DNA from: Cystobacter fuscus
GTDB lineage: Bacteria; Myxococcota; Myxococcia; Myxococcales; Myxococcaceae
Length of the DNA stretch: 64,000 nt
NCBI RefSeq assembly: GCF_002305875.1
Contig: NZ_CP022098.1
Span: 1,426,001 to 1,490,000, forward strand
Reading direction: 5' to 3'
The notes under the pieces are model-generated. The model made no database searches, was not told the origin of the DNA, and worked only from the letters and a program-made list of their open reading frames with translations. Below are positions 28,740-37,972 of the stretch, piece by piece; position 1 is the first letter of the stretch; each line of letters opens with the position of its first letter. The translations under genes and the position numbers were made by a program.

Positions 28740-29840
28740 ATGCGCGTATGGGTGACAGGCGGGGCGGGGTTCATTGGTTCCCACCTCGTGGAGGCGTTGC
28801 TCGGCGAGGGCCACGAGGTGGCGGTCCTCGATGACCTGTCGACGGGGCGGCTGGACAACCTGCCGCGGAACGAGCCCCGCTTGGAGGTGCTCGTCGGCTC
28901 CATCCTGGACCCCAGGGTCTGCGCACGGGGGGTCCGCCATGCCAGGGCGGTCGTGCACCTGGCGGCTCGAAACTCTGTTCCGCGCTCACTGGTCGAGCCA
29001 CGTCCCACGGTCGACGTCAACGTGGTGGGCTCACTCAATGTGCTGGAAGCCGCGCGGCTCGAGGGCGTGGCCCGGGTGCTCTACGCGAGCAGCAGTTCCG
29101 TGTATGGAGTGGCGCCGGGATTGCCGAAGCACGAGGCGCTGCCCATCGACGCGTGCAGCCCCTATGGGGCCACCAAGGCCGCGCTAGAGCAGCTCGCGCG
29201 GGCCTGGAGCCGGAGTTTTGGTCTGCCCACGATTGGACTGCGCTACTTCAACGTGTTTGGTCCCCGGCAGCAGCCCCTGTCTTCCTATGCGGCCGTCATT
29301 CCCCGCTTCGTGATGGCCTGCCTTCGCGGAGGCGAGGCGGTCATTCATGGGGATGGCGAGCAGACGCGCGACTTCACCTACGTGGGGAATGTCGTCACCG
29401 CGAATCTCCGAGCGCTCGCCGCGCGGGAGGAGTGCTCTGGCCGCGTGTATAACATCGCAACGGGTGGACGGGTCTCCGTGCACGAAGTCTACGAGCGCAT
29501 CGCCGCGCTGCTGGGATGTTCCCGGCCCCCGAGGTACGGACCTCGGCAGCCGGGCGACATCCTGCACAGTCACGCCGATGTGGGAGCCGCCGAGCGCGAG
29601 CTGGGCTGGAGACCGGAAGTGTCTTTCGAGGAGGGATTGCGGCGGACCGTGGACTGGTACCGCGAACGAGAGGCTTCCTGTGGGGTCAGGGCGTCGTTCG
29701 TGGAAACCGCCAGCGCAGGTAGCGCTCGTACCAACCCCGAGCCTCCTCCAACCCCATGGGGCGACTGCCCGGAGAAGGAGGCGCGGAGCGATCGAGGAAC
29801 TGGCGCTCCCATTGCGCCCGTGGGGGAAGGATCAGGATGA
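28740..29840 (+). CDS. NDP-sugar 4-epimerase/dehydratase (SDR extended)
   Basis: 366 residues from the ATG at 28740, which has CGGAGG upstream. Extended SDR: the NAD motif GGAGFIGSHL, the SSSSVYG region, catalytic Y in SPYGATKAALE, and the conserved RYFNVFGPRQ and GDGEQTRDFTYVGN. It acts on a nucleotide sugar, as in UDP-GlcNAc 4-epimerases of the WbpP type; the exact sugar is inferred. The recognisable domain ends near WYRER; the last roughly 50 residues are a non-conserved tail that overlaps the convergent P-loop gene by 155 bases. Confidence 0.88.
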   Translation: MRVWVTGGAGFIGSHLVEALLGEGHEVAVLDDLSTGRLDNLPRNEPRLEVLVGSILDPRVCARGVRHARAVVHLAARNSVPRSLVEPRPTVDVNVVGSLNVLEAARLEGVARVLYASSSSVYGVAPGLPKHEALPIDACSPYGATKAALEQLARAWSRSFGLPTIGLRYFNVFGPRQQPLSSYAAVIPRFVMACLRGGEAVIHGDGEQTRDFTYVGNVVTANLRALAAREECSGRVYNIATGGRVSVHEVYERIAALLGCSRPPRYGPRQPGDILHSHADVGAAERELGWRPEVSFEEGLRRTVDWYREREASCGVRASFVETASAGSARTNPEPPPTPWGDCPEKEARSDRGTGAPIAPVGEGSG

Positions 29841-30132
29841 GTTCCTCCTCCTCGGACAGGGGCAGCAATGCCTCCTCATGGATGAGCGCCACGATGACGA
29901 CCAGGGGAGGAAGTCCGACGTTGGCTGGATGCAGTTCCACCTGGCGGATGGCGCGGATGAAGAGGCTCTTGGCCTGCATCATTCCCTTGCGAGGGTGAAC
30001 GGGATCCACCAGCGGGTGGAGGAGCTGCGCGAACTCCAGGATCCGGGGGGCGGGCGATTGAGTCCGGAGTCGCTCCGCCCAGGTGGTCTTTCCGGCGGCG
30101 GGAGGCCCCACCACCCACGTCAGGCGCTTCAT
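29686..30132 (-). CDS. P-loop kinase-like ATPase
   Basis: 148 residues from the ATG at 30132, which overlaps the GT2 stop by ATGA. Walker A GPPAAGKTTWAE at residues 9-20 is clear; a possible Walker B lies in the VIVALI strand, and ERQFLDRSAPP may be a lid. Probably a small nucleotide or sugar kinase; the target is unknown. Its 3' half overlaps the end of the epimerase on the other strand by 155 bases. Confidence 0.72.
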   Translation of the reverse strand: MKRLTWVVGPPAAGKTTWAERLRTQSPAPRILEFAQLLHPLVDPVHPRKGMMQAKSLFIRAIRQVELHPANVGLPPLVVIVALIHEEALLPLSEEEELILILPPRAQWERQFLDRSAPPSPGSRPMGLEEARGWYERYLRWRFPRTTP

Positions 30133-30887
30133 GGGTCCACTCCGAAGAGCTGAAGTGCCCGCTGGCGGAAGGCGGCAACCCGCTCCGGACCCATGTGCTC
30201 CGCGTGCTTGGTCAGAAAGGCGCGCAGGCCCGCCACGTTGGTGGAAGAGCCCGCAGTGGACAGACGCGGTCCCGGGTGGGCGTGGAAGAGAACCCGGGGT
30301 TGCTCGTTGCGTGCATAGCGGAGTCCTGGGATGCCCGCGAGCCGGAAGCCGAGATCCATGTCGTGGAAGGAGGGCAGCGAGGGATCGAAGCCACCCGAGC
30401 GAAGGAACAGCTCCCGGGAGATGAAGAGATTGGAACCCCGGATGCCGGGATTGCGGACCAGGAAGTCCTCGGGCTGGAGGGTGGGGGGCGGTACCTTCTC
30501 CGGAAGGATTTCCCGTGTTCCATCCTCCCGCTGCTTCACCTTGAGGAACGCCGTCAGGACCAGTTCCAGCCGGTGGGCATGCACGAGCCGCTCGGCTTCG
30601 GCCAGGTAGGACGGTGCCCATGTATCGTCGTCATCGAGGAAGGCCAGCATCGTTCCGACCGCCACGGAGGCTCCCAGGTTTCGGGCACGGGCGGCTCCAT
30701 GTGGTGCCTCCTGACGCACGCATCGGACGTCGGCGGAGGTGAGGTCGTCCAGGGGCGAGTCTCCATCGTCGACGACAATCACTTCATCGGGCGGGCGGGT
30801 CTGTTCCCTCACGCTCTCCAGGGCGCGCTGCAAGAGTGTGGGACGTTCCCGCGTGGGAATGATGACGGAGAGGGGGCCCGGGTTCAT
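30129..30887 (-). CDS. GT2 family glycosyltransferase
   Basis: 252 residues from the ATG at 30887. GT-A fold of family 2: SVIIPTRERPTLLQRAL at the N-terminus, VIVVDDG, and the DXD motif in LAFLDDDDTW. Acceptor region includes RGSNLFISRELF and DMDLGFRL. It should transfer a nucleotide-sugar residue in the cytoplasm. It overlaps both neighbours by 4 bases (ATGA), so the three minus-strand genes are one coupled operon. Confidence 0.88.
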   Translation of the reverse strand: MNPGPLSVIIPTRERPTLLQRALESVREQTRPPDEVIVVDDGDSPLDDLTSADVRCVRQEAPHGAARARNLGASVAVGTMLAFLDDDDTWAPSYLAEAERLVHAHRLELVLTAFLKVKQREDGTREILPEKVPPPTLQPEDFLVRNPGIRGSNLFISRELFLRSGGFDPSLPSFHDMDLGFRLAGIPGLRYARNEQPRVLFHAHPGPRLSTAGSSTNVAGLRAFLTKHAEHMGPERVAAFRQRALQLFGVDP

Positions 30888-32056
30888 GTCGGCACGTGAG
30901 GGCGGGAGGATGGGCGCGCGAGCACCTGACGCAGTTCGGAGGCGGCCTCCTCGCAGCCTGGAGGACCCAACCGCTCCAGGAACAAGCGCTGGGCCGCGAG
31001 TTGCCGCTCGCGTTCCGCATGACCACGCAGGAGCTGCGCCACCACGCGTTGTCGCACCGCCTCCCTGGCGGACCTGTCCGTGTCGAGGCGGGTCACCAAC
31101 TCCAGGACGCGAGCCGTCCCCTCCGCCTCGGGTGCCTGGGGAAGGATGGCATGGTCCGGATACAGCTCGGTCAGATTCAGACCTCGAGGCGCCAGGCCCT
31201 GTTCCTGGTAGACCGCGAGTTGGCAGACCTGGGTCAGGTTCTGGGGGGGAAGGAAGCTGGTGGGCACACCCAGGGCAAAGCCCTCGAAGGGCGCGTTCAG
31301 CCCCGGGGCGGTCAGCAGGTGATGCGAGGTGGCCATCAGCTCCAGGTACTCTGGTTGGGGGAGGGTCCGCACCCGAAGCCCGCCGTCCACCCCGTCTTCC
31401 CGGATGCGCGCGACAGCACGCGCGCCCGCGGCGATCGTCACGGCCTCCCCGGGCCATCCCAGGTCGGAGAGCAGCTCCTGGACCAGCCGGGTCATCGATG
31501 ACGGATAACAGGTGTTCTTTCCGGGAATGATGTCGGGCGAGTGGGCGCCGCCGTAGTTCACCAAGAGCTGGGACGTGCCGGGTCTCCAGGTCCGATGCGG
31601 GGAGGCGGAGATCAAGGGTCCCACGACCCGCGGCCGGTGCATCTCTCGCTCATACTGGCGCAGGGTCTCGGCCACACCCGGGAAGTTCTCGATGATGTAG
31701 CTGTGCGCGTGCCGCATGGCGGAGGTCACCCGCCGCTTCATCCAGAACAGGATGTCGATGAAGACCAGGGGCATTCCCCACTCCAACACCAGGTCGATGT
31801 TGGTGTTGTTGGAGACAGCCAGGTACAGGTCGGCCGTCTCCCACTGGGGGCGTGTCTGCCTCACCGACGCGGGATTCTTGACGTCACAGGGGATGACCTG
31901 GGCGAAGGTGGCCGCATCGCATTGCTCGCGAACCGGCCCCGTCGCCAGAACGGTCAACCGTGCCTCCGGCAGGTGGTGGGCCACGGCCCTCAGCGCGGAG
32001 ATGGAGCCGTAGCAGAATGGATTGGGATCACAGACGATATGGAGCGGACGGGTCAC
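30884..32056 (-). CDS. GT-B-like glycosyltransferase
   Basis: 390 residues. An alternating beta/alpha pattern begins with LHIVCDPNPFCYGSISAL, and the second half has LLVNYGGAHSPD, PEYLELMATSHHLLTAPGLN and FEGFALGVPTSFLPPQ, a UDP-sugar binding arrangement of GT-B enzymes. The layout weakly recalls nucleoside glucuronosyl synthases of the cytosylglucuronate type; this is only a guess. First gene of the minus-strand run; its promoter should lie in the 148 bases before 32205. Confidence 0.65.
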   Translation of the reverse strand: MTRPLHIVCDPNPFCYGSISALRAVAHHLPEARLTVLATGPVREQCDAATFAQVIPCDVKNPASVRQTRPQWETADLYLAVSNNTNIDLVLEWGMPLVFIDILFWMKRRVTSAMRHAHSYIIENFPGVAETLRQYEREMHRPRVVGPLISASPHRTWRPGTSQLLVNYGGAHSPDIIPGKNTCYPSSMTRLVQELLSDLGWPGEAVTIAAGARAVARIREDGVDGGLRVRTLPQPEYLELMATSHHLLTAPGLNAPFEGFALGVPTSFLPPQNLTQVCQLAVYQEQGLAPRGLNLTELYPDHAILPQAPEAEGTARVLELVTRLDTDRSAREAVRQRVVAQLLRGHAERERQLAAQRLFLERLGPPGCEEAASELRQVLARPSSRPHVPT

Positions 32057-32204
32057 GGCTCGGACGCTTCCTCCCAGGGGGACGATGGCTTCCCACTGGG
32101 ACGAGTATCGCTCGAGCCTGTTGGCGCGGGACAGGTTCCGCCCACGGAACCGTCGCGCTTCGAACGGGGGCGGGTTCGCCCCGGCGACACGGCGCCTGCC
32201 AGCT

Positions 32205-33203
32205 TCAGGGGGCGAGGAAGGCGTTCATCTCCCGCACGACATCGGCATGGTGGGTGAGCCAGAGGTAGTGCCGCGCGTTCTCGAGCTTCACCAGTTTCCA
32301 GTTCGGCTGCTTGCGCAGCGTGGCGTCCGCGGCCTCCGTGTCCCGCCGCAGCTCGGGCAGGAAGTCCCGCGCCTTCTCCCGGAAGTCCGCGGGCGTGCTC
32401 TCGAGCCCCATCATGGCCTCCATCCACTCGGCGAACCCCTGTCCGTCGAAGAGCGAGAGCACGGGCACGCGCGGCGCGGAGAAGTCCGCCTTGGCCACCC
32501 CCCGGAGCATCTGCTCCACCGCATCGGAGCGCCGGTGCGGGCGCACGTAGCCGCCGGTGGTGGGGTCGAACTCGTGGCCCTGATCGAGCTCGTGCGCGGG
32601 ATAGGGGCCGCCCAGGTCGCGCGTGAGGATGGCCACGATGGCGTCGCGTGACGCCCCCGCCGGGAATTCGACGGTGGGCATGGGCGGGTTGCTCAGGTCC
32701 ATCAGGAACGCCGCGATTCCCGCCCGGTCATCCGTCGCGTCCAGATAGACGAGCTTGTCGACGCGCTCCGGGTGGTGGCCGCTCACCCAGGTCATCTCGT
32801 CTCCCGCCATGGAGTGGCCCGCCAGCACCGCCTTTTGGATTCCCAGGCCGTCGAGCGCGTGAACGACATCCAGGCCCAGCGTGGCGGTGTCATAGCCGGT
32901 GTCGGGCCAGCTCGAGGCGCCAAACCCGCGGCGCGTGAGGGCGTAGACGTGGTGACTGGCGATGAACTCGGGCGCGAGCTTGTCGAAGACGTGGCCCGTG
33001 TTGCCCAGGCCCGATAGGAACACGAGCGCCGGGCCCTGGCCTCCGAAGTCGAGCACCTCGAGCTCGACGCCCTCCGCGACCTTCACGCGCTTCACCTGGT
33101 GCGGTGAATCGCCGCCGTCCGGGGAGGGCCCCGTTCGGGGCACGGACGGGGTGGTACAACCAACCGACAGGAGCAGACAGGACAGCAAGAGGGGCTTTCG
33201 CAT
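32205..33203 (-). CDS. Lipoprotein alpha/beta hydrolase
   Basis: 332 residues from the ATG at 33203. The signal LLLSCLLLSVGC gives a lipoprotein. The alpha/beta-hydrolase fold shows VFLSGLGNTGHVFD, the nucleophile elbow AGHSMAGDE and the C-terminal histidine in ENARHYLWLTH. An esterase or lipase of unknown substrate in the periplasm or outer membrane. It lies downstream of the MerR gene on the same strand, with a terminator between them. Confidence 0.82.
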   Translation of the reverse strand: MRKPLLLSCLLLSVGCTTPSVPRTGPSPDGGDSPHQVKRVKVAEGVELEVLDFGGQGPALVFLSGLGNTGHVFDKLAPEFIASHHVYALTRRGFGASSWPDTGYDTATLGLDVVHALDGLGIQKAVLAGHSMAGDEMTWVSGHHPERVDKLVYLDATDDRAGIAAFLMDLSNPPMPTVEFPAGASRDAIVAILTRDLGGPYPAHELDQGHEFDPTTGGYVRPHRRSDAVEQMLRGVAKADFSAPRVPVLSLFDGQGFAEWMEAMMGLESTPADFREKARDFLPELRRDTEAADATLRKQPNWKLVKLENARHYLWLTHHADVVREMNAFLAP

Positions 33204-33289
33204 GGGGCCGCGATGCTCGCACACACCATCGTTCCCGTGGCGCGGCGGAGTGGGCCGCCAGTGCCTTCGACAGTCATTGAAACGGAGGG

Positions 33290-33312
33290 CGGGGGAGGGC
33301 GGCCCTCCCCCG
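33290..33312 (-). terminator. Stem-loop after the MerR gene
   Basis: A 9-bp perfect inverted repeat (CGGGGGAGG / CCTCCCCCG) with a 5-base loop lies just past the MerR gene stop. On the minus strand it is followed by CCCTCCGTTTC, so it is a plausible terminator separating the MerR gene from the hydrolase. Confidence 0.5.
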
Positions 33313-33336
33313 GGCTCCGGCGGGTGCTTCGTTCGA

Positions 33337-34080
33337 TCATTCCAGGTTCTTCTCCGCGAAGACGCGCATGGCGTCCCGGATGAACCGCGTCGCGCCCTGG
33401 GCGTGCTTGTCGTAGACTGCGGTGAAGCGCGGATCCGCGACGTACATCTCGCCCAGGTTGATGTAGGCCTCGCGGTTGGGTACCCAGAAGAACGACACCC
33501 ACGCGTGGTGCTGGCGCACCAGCTCCTGCACCTCGTCACCGCCGACATCCTCGCCGCGCATGCTTGCCTCGGCGAGTGCCTGGGCGATCCGCTCCTGCTC
33601 GGCCATCAGGTCGCGCTGCTTGTCCTTGCCCAGGGTGGTCCATTTGCGTGTGCTCTTGTCGTAGTCGTCCCGTCCCCACCGCTGGACCACCTCCTCTTCG
33701 TATTGGCTGTTGTCGAAGCCATCGAGAATCTCCTCGGCCATGATCTGCTCTCCTCCGTTCAACTTGCGAATCGTCGTTTCCACCGACGTGATCTGACGCG
33801 CCAGACGCTGTTGCTCCCGCCTCAGCCACGTGAGGTGGGTCTGCAAGGCCCTGGTGGTGTCCTTCTGCCCTTCCAGCACCTCGGCGATGGCGGGCAAACC
33901 CAGGCCGAGCTCCCGCAGCAGCAGGATGCGTTGCAGGCGGACGAGCGCCGCCTGATCATAGTAACGATAGCCATTGCTCCCGATGCGGCTCGGCTTGAGC
34001 AGTCCCACGTCGTCGTAATGACGCAAGGTGCGGCTCGTCGTTCCCGCCAGGCGAGCGATGTCCTGGATGGACCATTCCAT
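33337..34080 (-). CDS. TipA-type MerR transcriptional regulator
   Basis: 247 residues. The MerR helix-turn-helix occupies residues about 3-72 (IQDIARLAGTTSRTLRHYDDVGLL, then YRYYDQAALVRLQRI), a coiled-coil helix follows, and the C-terminal domain of about 130 residues matches the TipAS antibiotic-recognition domain (NREAYINLGEMYVADPRF). In this family ligand binding lets the protein untwist a promoter with an over-long spacer. A GGAGG sequence precedes the ATG, and a promoter of exactly that kind lies upstream. Ligand unknown. Confidence 0.9.
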   Translation of the reverse strand: MEWSIQDIARLAGTTSRTLRHYDDVGLLKPSRIGSNGYRYYDQAALVRLQRILLLRELGLGLPAIAEVLEGQKDTTRALQTHLTWLRREQQRLARQITSVETTIRKLNGGEQIMAEEILDGFDNSQYEEEVVQRWGRDDYDKSTRKWTTLGKDKQRDLMAEQERIAQALAEASMRGEDVGGDEVQELVRQHHAWVSFFWVPNREAYINLGEMYVADPRFTAVYDKHAQGATRFIRDAMRVFAEKNLE

Positions 34081-34112
34081 CGGGCTCCCTCCTCGTTGGA
34101 GTCATTGAAACC

Positions 34113-34143
34113 AAGCTACACCTTGACGTTGCGTCAAGGTCAA
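34113..34143 (-). promoter_or_regulatory. MerR-type promoter and operator
   Basis: On the minus strand TTGACC (-35) and TAGCTT (-10) are separated by 19 bases, longer than the usual 17, as in promoters activated by MerR proteins. The spacer contains a perfect 21-bp palindrome at 34120-34140 (ACCTTGACG-TTG-CGTCAAGGT). It sits 40 bases before the regulator's ATG, so autoregulation is likely. Confidence 0.8.
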
Positions 34144-34316
34144 CCGCGCTCGTGGAACTCAGACCCGCGACGGTCTCCAGGTTGCTCCCTGGCTTGTCCT
34201 CCGGTCAGCCCGTCACGCCAGCGGCCAGACGGATGTTCCTCCGAGGGCCGCGCGGTACGAGCAAACCCCGGCGCCGCGTGGCAGGCTGCGAGCCCTCCTT
34301 TCAACCCGAGGGACCC

Positions 34317-36482
34317 GTGCACCACCCCCGCATCAAGCTGGCACTCGCCACGCTGTCGTTGCTCGCTCCGTTGAAGCCGTTCGCCGCGGGCAAGGGCACC
34401 GCCGTACCCGCCCCACCCGTCGCGGCGAGGAAACCCGTGGTGGACACCTACCATGGGGTGAAGGTGGAGGACCCCTATCAGTGGCTCGAAAAGGGTGACG
34501 ACCCCGAGGTCCGTCAGTGGCTCCAGGGCGAGACGGCGTACACGCGGTCGATGCTCGACAAGCTGCCCTCGCGCGAGGCCATCCGCGCCCGCGTCACCAC
34601 GCTCCTCACCCACCAGTCCGCGTCGCATTTCGCCCTGCGGCAGCGCGGCGGCACGCTCTTCGCGCTGAAGTCCCAGCCCCCCAAGCAGCAGCCTTTCCTG
34701 GTGGTCCTGCCATCCGTGGAGGACCCCTCCACGGCCCGCGTGCTGGTGGACCCGATGGCGCTGGACCCGAGCGGCCGCACCACCATCGACTTCTTCGTCC
34801 CCTCGCTCGACGGCAAGAAGGTGGCCGTGTCGCTGTCGAAGGACGGCACGGAGAGTGGGGACGTCACCGTCTACGACGTGGCCACGGGCAAGTCCCTGCC
34901 GGGCGAGTCGGTGCCACGGGTGAACGGTGGCACGGCGGGCGGCTCGCTCACGTGGAACGCGGACGGCACGGGCTTCTTCTACACGCGCTACCCGCGTGGC
35001 GAGGAGCGCCCGCCCGAGGACCGGGACTTCTTCCAGCAGGTGTACTTCCACGCGCTCGGCACGCCCACGGCGCAGGACACCTACGAGCTGGGCAAGGGGG
35101 CCCCGCGCATCGCCAACTACGCGCTCTCCACCTCCGAGGATGGGGCGTACGTGATGGCCATCCTGGGCAATGGGGACGGTGGCGAGTACGCCGTCTACCT
35201 CCGGCCCCGGCAGGGCGCCTGGACGCAGCTCTCCCGGTTCGAGGACAAGCTCGTCTCCGTGGCCTTCGGTCAGGACGGGGCGCTCTACGCGCTGTCGCGC
35301 CGGGACGCGCCGCGCGGCAAGGTGCTGCGGATTCCACTCGCCACGCCGAGCCTGGACAAGGCCACCGTCTTCATCCCCCAGGGAGAGGCCTCCATCGACG
35401 GGTTGCTCGCCACCGCCACGCGCCTCTACGTGACGGAGCAGCTCGGCGGCCCCATGCGGATGCGCATGGTGGGCCTGGATGGAAAGGACCTCGGACGGGT
35501 GCCCACGCCGCCGGTGTCCTCGGTGGGCTGGCCCACGCGCCTGGGGGGAGACGACATCCTCTTCGGCTCCATCAGCTACCTCGCGCCGACGAGCGTGTTC
35601 CGCTACTCGGCTGGCGACGGGACGCTGGCGAAGACGGCGCTGGGACGCTCCTCTCCGGTGGACACGAGCCACGTGCGGGTGGAACGCCTCATGTGCACCT
35701 CGAAGGACGGCACCCAGGTGCCGCTCAACCTCCTGTACGCGGAAGGAACGAAGCGGGACGGCAACAACCCCACGCTGCTCACCGGGTACGGTGGCTTCAA
35801 CATCTCCCTGTCCCCGAGCTTCCAGGTGCTCCGCTTCGCCTTCATCGAGCAGGGCGGGGTGGTGGCCGTGGCCAACCTGCGCGGTGGCTCGGAGTTCGGC
35901 GAGGAGTGGCACACGCAGGGCTCGTTGACGAAGAAGCAGAACGTCTTCGATGACTTCCACGCCTGCGCGAAGCTGCTGGTGGAGAAGAAGTGGACGAAGC
36001 CCGAGCGCCTGGCCATCGAGGGCGGCAGCAACGGCGGCCTGTTGATGGGCGCCGCGCTCACCCAGCATCCGGAGCTGTTCCGCACGGTGCTCGCGCACGT
36101 GGGCATCTACGACATGCTGCGGGTGGAGCTCACGCCCAACGGGCAGTTCAACACCACCGAGTACGGCACGGTGAAGGACCCGGGGCAATTCCAGTCGCTG
36201 TATGCCTATTCGCCCTACCACCACGTGAAGGACGGGACGAAGTACCCCTCGGTGCTCTTCACTTCCGGCGAGAACGACCCGCGCGTGGACCCCTTCCACT
36301 CGCGCAAGATGGTGGCGCGCTTGCGGGCGGTCGCGGGCTCGAAGCGCCCGGTGCTGCTGCGCACCAACGACATGGGTCACGGCATGGGCACGCCGCTGTC
36401 GGAAACCATCGCCGAGGAGGTGGATGTCCACGCCTTCCTCTTCAACGAGCTGGGCGTGAAGTACCGGCCGGTGAGCCGCTAG
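34317..36482 (+). CDS. Prolyl oligopeptidase (S9A)
   Basis: 721 residues from the GTG at 34317, chosen because a GAGGG lies 5 nt upstream and a signal peptide follows directly (ALATLSLLAPLKPFAAG). The N-terminal part is a seven-bladed propeller; the catalytic domain has the serine in EGGSNGGLLMG, the aspartate in GENDPRVDPFHS and the histidine in DMGHGMG. It cleaves short peptides after proline, probably in the periplasm. The divergent MerR gene shares its upstream region. Confidence 0.9.
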   Translation: MHHPRIKLALATLSLLAPLKPFAAGKGTAVPAPPVAARKPVVDTYHGVKVEDPYQWLEKGDDPEVRQWLQGETAYTRSMLDKLPSREAIRARVTTLLTHQSASHFALRQRGGTLFALKSQPPKQQPFLVVLPSVEDPSTARVLVDPMALDPSGRTTIDFFVPSLDGKKVAVSLSKDGTESGDVTVYDVATGKSLPGESVPRVNGGTAGGSLTWNADGTGFFYTRYPRGEERPPEDRDFFQQVYFHALGTPTAQDTYELGKGAPRIANYALSTSEDGAYVMAILGNGDGGEYAVYLRPRQGAWTQLSRFEDKLVSVAFGQDGALYALSRRDAPRGKVLRIPLATPSLDKATVFIPQGEASIDGLLATATRLYVTEQLGGPMRMRMVGLDGKDLGRVPTPPVSSVGWPTRLGGDDILFGSISYLAPTSVFRYSAGDGTLAKTALGRSSPVDTSHVRVERLMCTSKDGTQVPLNLLYAEGTKRDGNNPTLLTGYGGFNISLSPSFQVLRFAFIEQGGVVAVANLRGGSEFGEEWHTQGSLTKKQNVFDDFHACAKLLVEKKWTKPERLAIEGGSNGGLLMGAALTQHPELFRTVLAHVGIYDMLRVELTPNGQFNTTEYGTVKDPGQFQSLYAYSPYHHVKDGTKYPSVLFTSGENDPRVDPFHSRKMVARLRAVAGSKRPVLLRTNDMGHGMGTPLSETIAEEVDVHAFLFNELGVKYRPVSR

Positions 36483-36490
36483 AGGTCCGT

Positions 36491-36519
36491 CCCCGCGCCG
36501 GGCTGGCACCGGCGCGGGG
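36491..36519 (+). terminator. Stem-loop after prolyl oligopeptidase
   Basis: An 11-bp perfect inverted repeat (CCCCGCGCCGG / CCGGCGCGGGG) with a 7-base loop begins 8 bases after the stop codon, followed by a T-containing stretch without a clean T-tract. Probable terminator for the plus-strand gene, possibly serving the convergent gene as well. Confidence 0.6.
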
Positions 36520-36551
36520 TTGCGGTTCGCGGTTTCCTGCGGAGCGCCCCT

Positions 36552-37850
36552 CTACCGCGCGTCCTTGACCGTCTGGACGGGGGGGCTCCTGAACGCGGGG
36601 TCCCCGAGGAAGCCGGAGTACATCAGCCGGTTGGGCGAGCACCGCCCCGCGTTGGCCACCTTGCCGGGCGTGGAGTTGGTGACGAGCACGGAGGACACGT
36701 CGGCGGGAACGGCGGTGGGGTTGCGCTCCAGGAAGAGCGCGGCGAGGCCGGCGACGTGCGGCGCGGCCATGGAGGTGCCGCTGAGGACACGGGTGGCGTT
36801 GTCATCGGAGAGCCAGGCCGAGGAGATGTCGTGGCCAGGCGCGAAGACATCCACGCAACTGCCCCAGTTGGAGAAGGAGGCGCGCTTGTCGCTGCCCTCG
36901 GTGGCGCCCACGGTGATGGCCTCGGGGGCCCGCGCGGGAGACACCGCGCAGGCGTCCTGGTTGTTGTTCCCCGCGGCGACCACGTAGGTGACCCCCGCGG
37001 CGCTCGACTGGCGGATCGCGTCATCGAGCGCCTGGCTCTTGCCGCCCCCCAGGCTCATGTTGGCCACGGCGGGGAGCTGTCGGTTCTGGGTCACCCAATC
37101 CACGCCGGAGATCACCCCGGCGGTCGAGCCACTTCCCCCGCAGTCGAGCACGCGCACCGCGTGCAGACGCACTCCCTTGGCGACGCCGTAGACGCGGCCT
37201 CCCACGGTGGCGGCCACGTGCGTGCCATGCCCATGGCAGTCGATGCCCTGCTGACCGTCCGAGAAGACATCGTGGTCGGCCTGCGCGCGCCCGTCGAAGT
37301 CGGTGTGGGACGTGCGGATGCCGGTGTCGATGATGTAGGCATGCACGCCCTTGCCGATGGTGCTGTAGAGATAGGCGTTGTCCAGCGGCAGGTCACGCTG
37401 ATCGACACGGTCGATGCCCCAGGTGGCACCGGGCTGGCGCTCACCGATGGCGCGCATCACCCCGTTCTCCTCCACGTAGGCCACCTCGGGATCGGCGGCC
37501 ATCGCGCGGGCCTGCTCCGCGGTCATCCGGCTGGCGAACCCTCGCAGGGCCTGCGCGTACGTGCGGAAGGCGCGGCCTCCGTGGCGTGCCGAGAGGTTGT
37601 CCGCCGCCACGGAAGGCGCGAGCGGCGTCTCACCCGGACGCGGTGTCCTGAGGACGACGATGTACTCACCCGGAACCGCATGGGCCACGGTGACGAACTT
37701 CCCGGTGCGCGCCTCGGACCCGAGCGCGGCCTGTGGGCAGGGCTCTTCGGAAGGTGGCTGGGGAATGGGAACATTCCTGGTCGCGCAACCCACCAGCAAG
37801 GACACGGATACGACGGACACGGCCATCCAAGACACCGTACGGAGACGCAT
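36552..37850 (-). CDS. Secreted subtilisin-like protease (S8, proteinase K group)
   Basis: 432 residues from the ATG at 37850, with GGGGGAAG upstream. A lipoprotein signal ([10 protein letters not shown]) and an I9-type propeptide ([13 protein letters not shown]) precede the catalytic domain. The triad is visible: Asp in [15 protein letters not shown], His in [15 protein letters not shown], Ser in [15 protein letters not shown]. The oxyanion asparagine lies in [12 protein letters not shown]. An extracellular endopeptidase, consistent with a predatory lifestyle. Confidence 0.95.
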   Translation of the reverse strand: MRLRTVSWMAVSVVSVSLLVGCATRNVPIPQPPSEEPCPQAALGSEARTGKFVTVAHAVPGEYIVVLRTPRPGETPLAPSVAADNLSARHGGRAFRTYAQALRGFASRMTAEQARAMAADPEVAYVEENGVMRAIGERQPGATWGIDRVDQRDLPLDNAYLYSTIGKGVHAYIIDTGIRTSHTDFDGRAQADHDVFSDGQQGIDCHGHGTHVAATVGGRVYGVAKGVRLHAVRVLDCGGSGSTAGVISGVDWVTQNRQLPAVANMSLGGGKSQALDDAIRQSSAAGVTYVVAAGNNNQDACAVSPARAPEAITVGATEGSDKRASFSNWGSCVDVFAPGHDISSAWLSDDNATRVLSGTSMAAPHVAGLAALFLERNPTAVPADVSSVLVTNSTPGKVANAGRCSPNRLMYSGFLGDPAFRSPPVQTVKDAR

Positions 37851-37972
37851 GGCTTCCCCCTGTTGCCGGGAAAAATACCCGGTTGCGTGTTTCAGTTTAA
37901 AGAAACGTCTGACCCACCCACTTCCGGTCCAGGGTCGCGTACGTTCGTTCAAAACCAGACATGCGGACGATG

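Noticed and set aside
34140..36509. 789-codon minus ORF opposite the prolyl oligopeptidase
   Set aside because: Arg- and His-rich shadow; the plus strand has the full catalytic triad.
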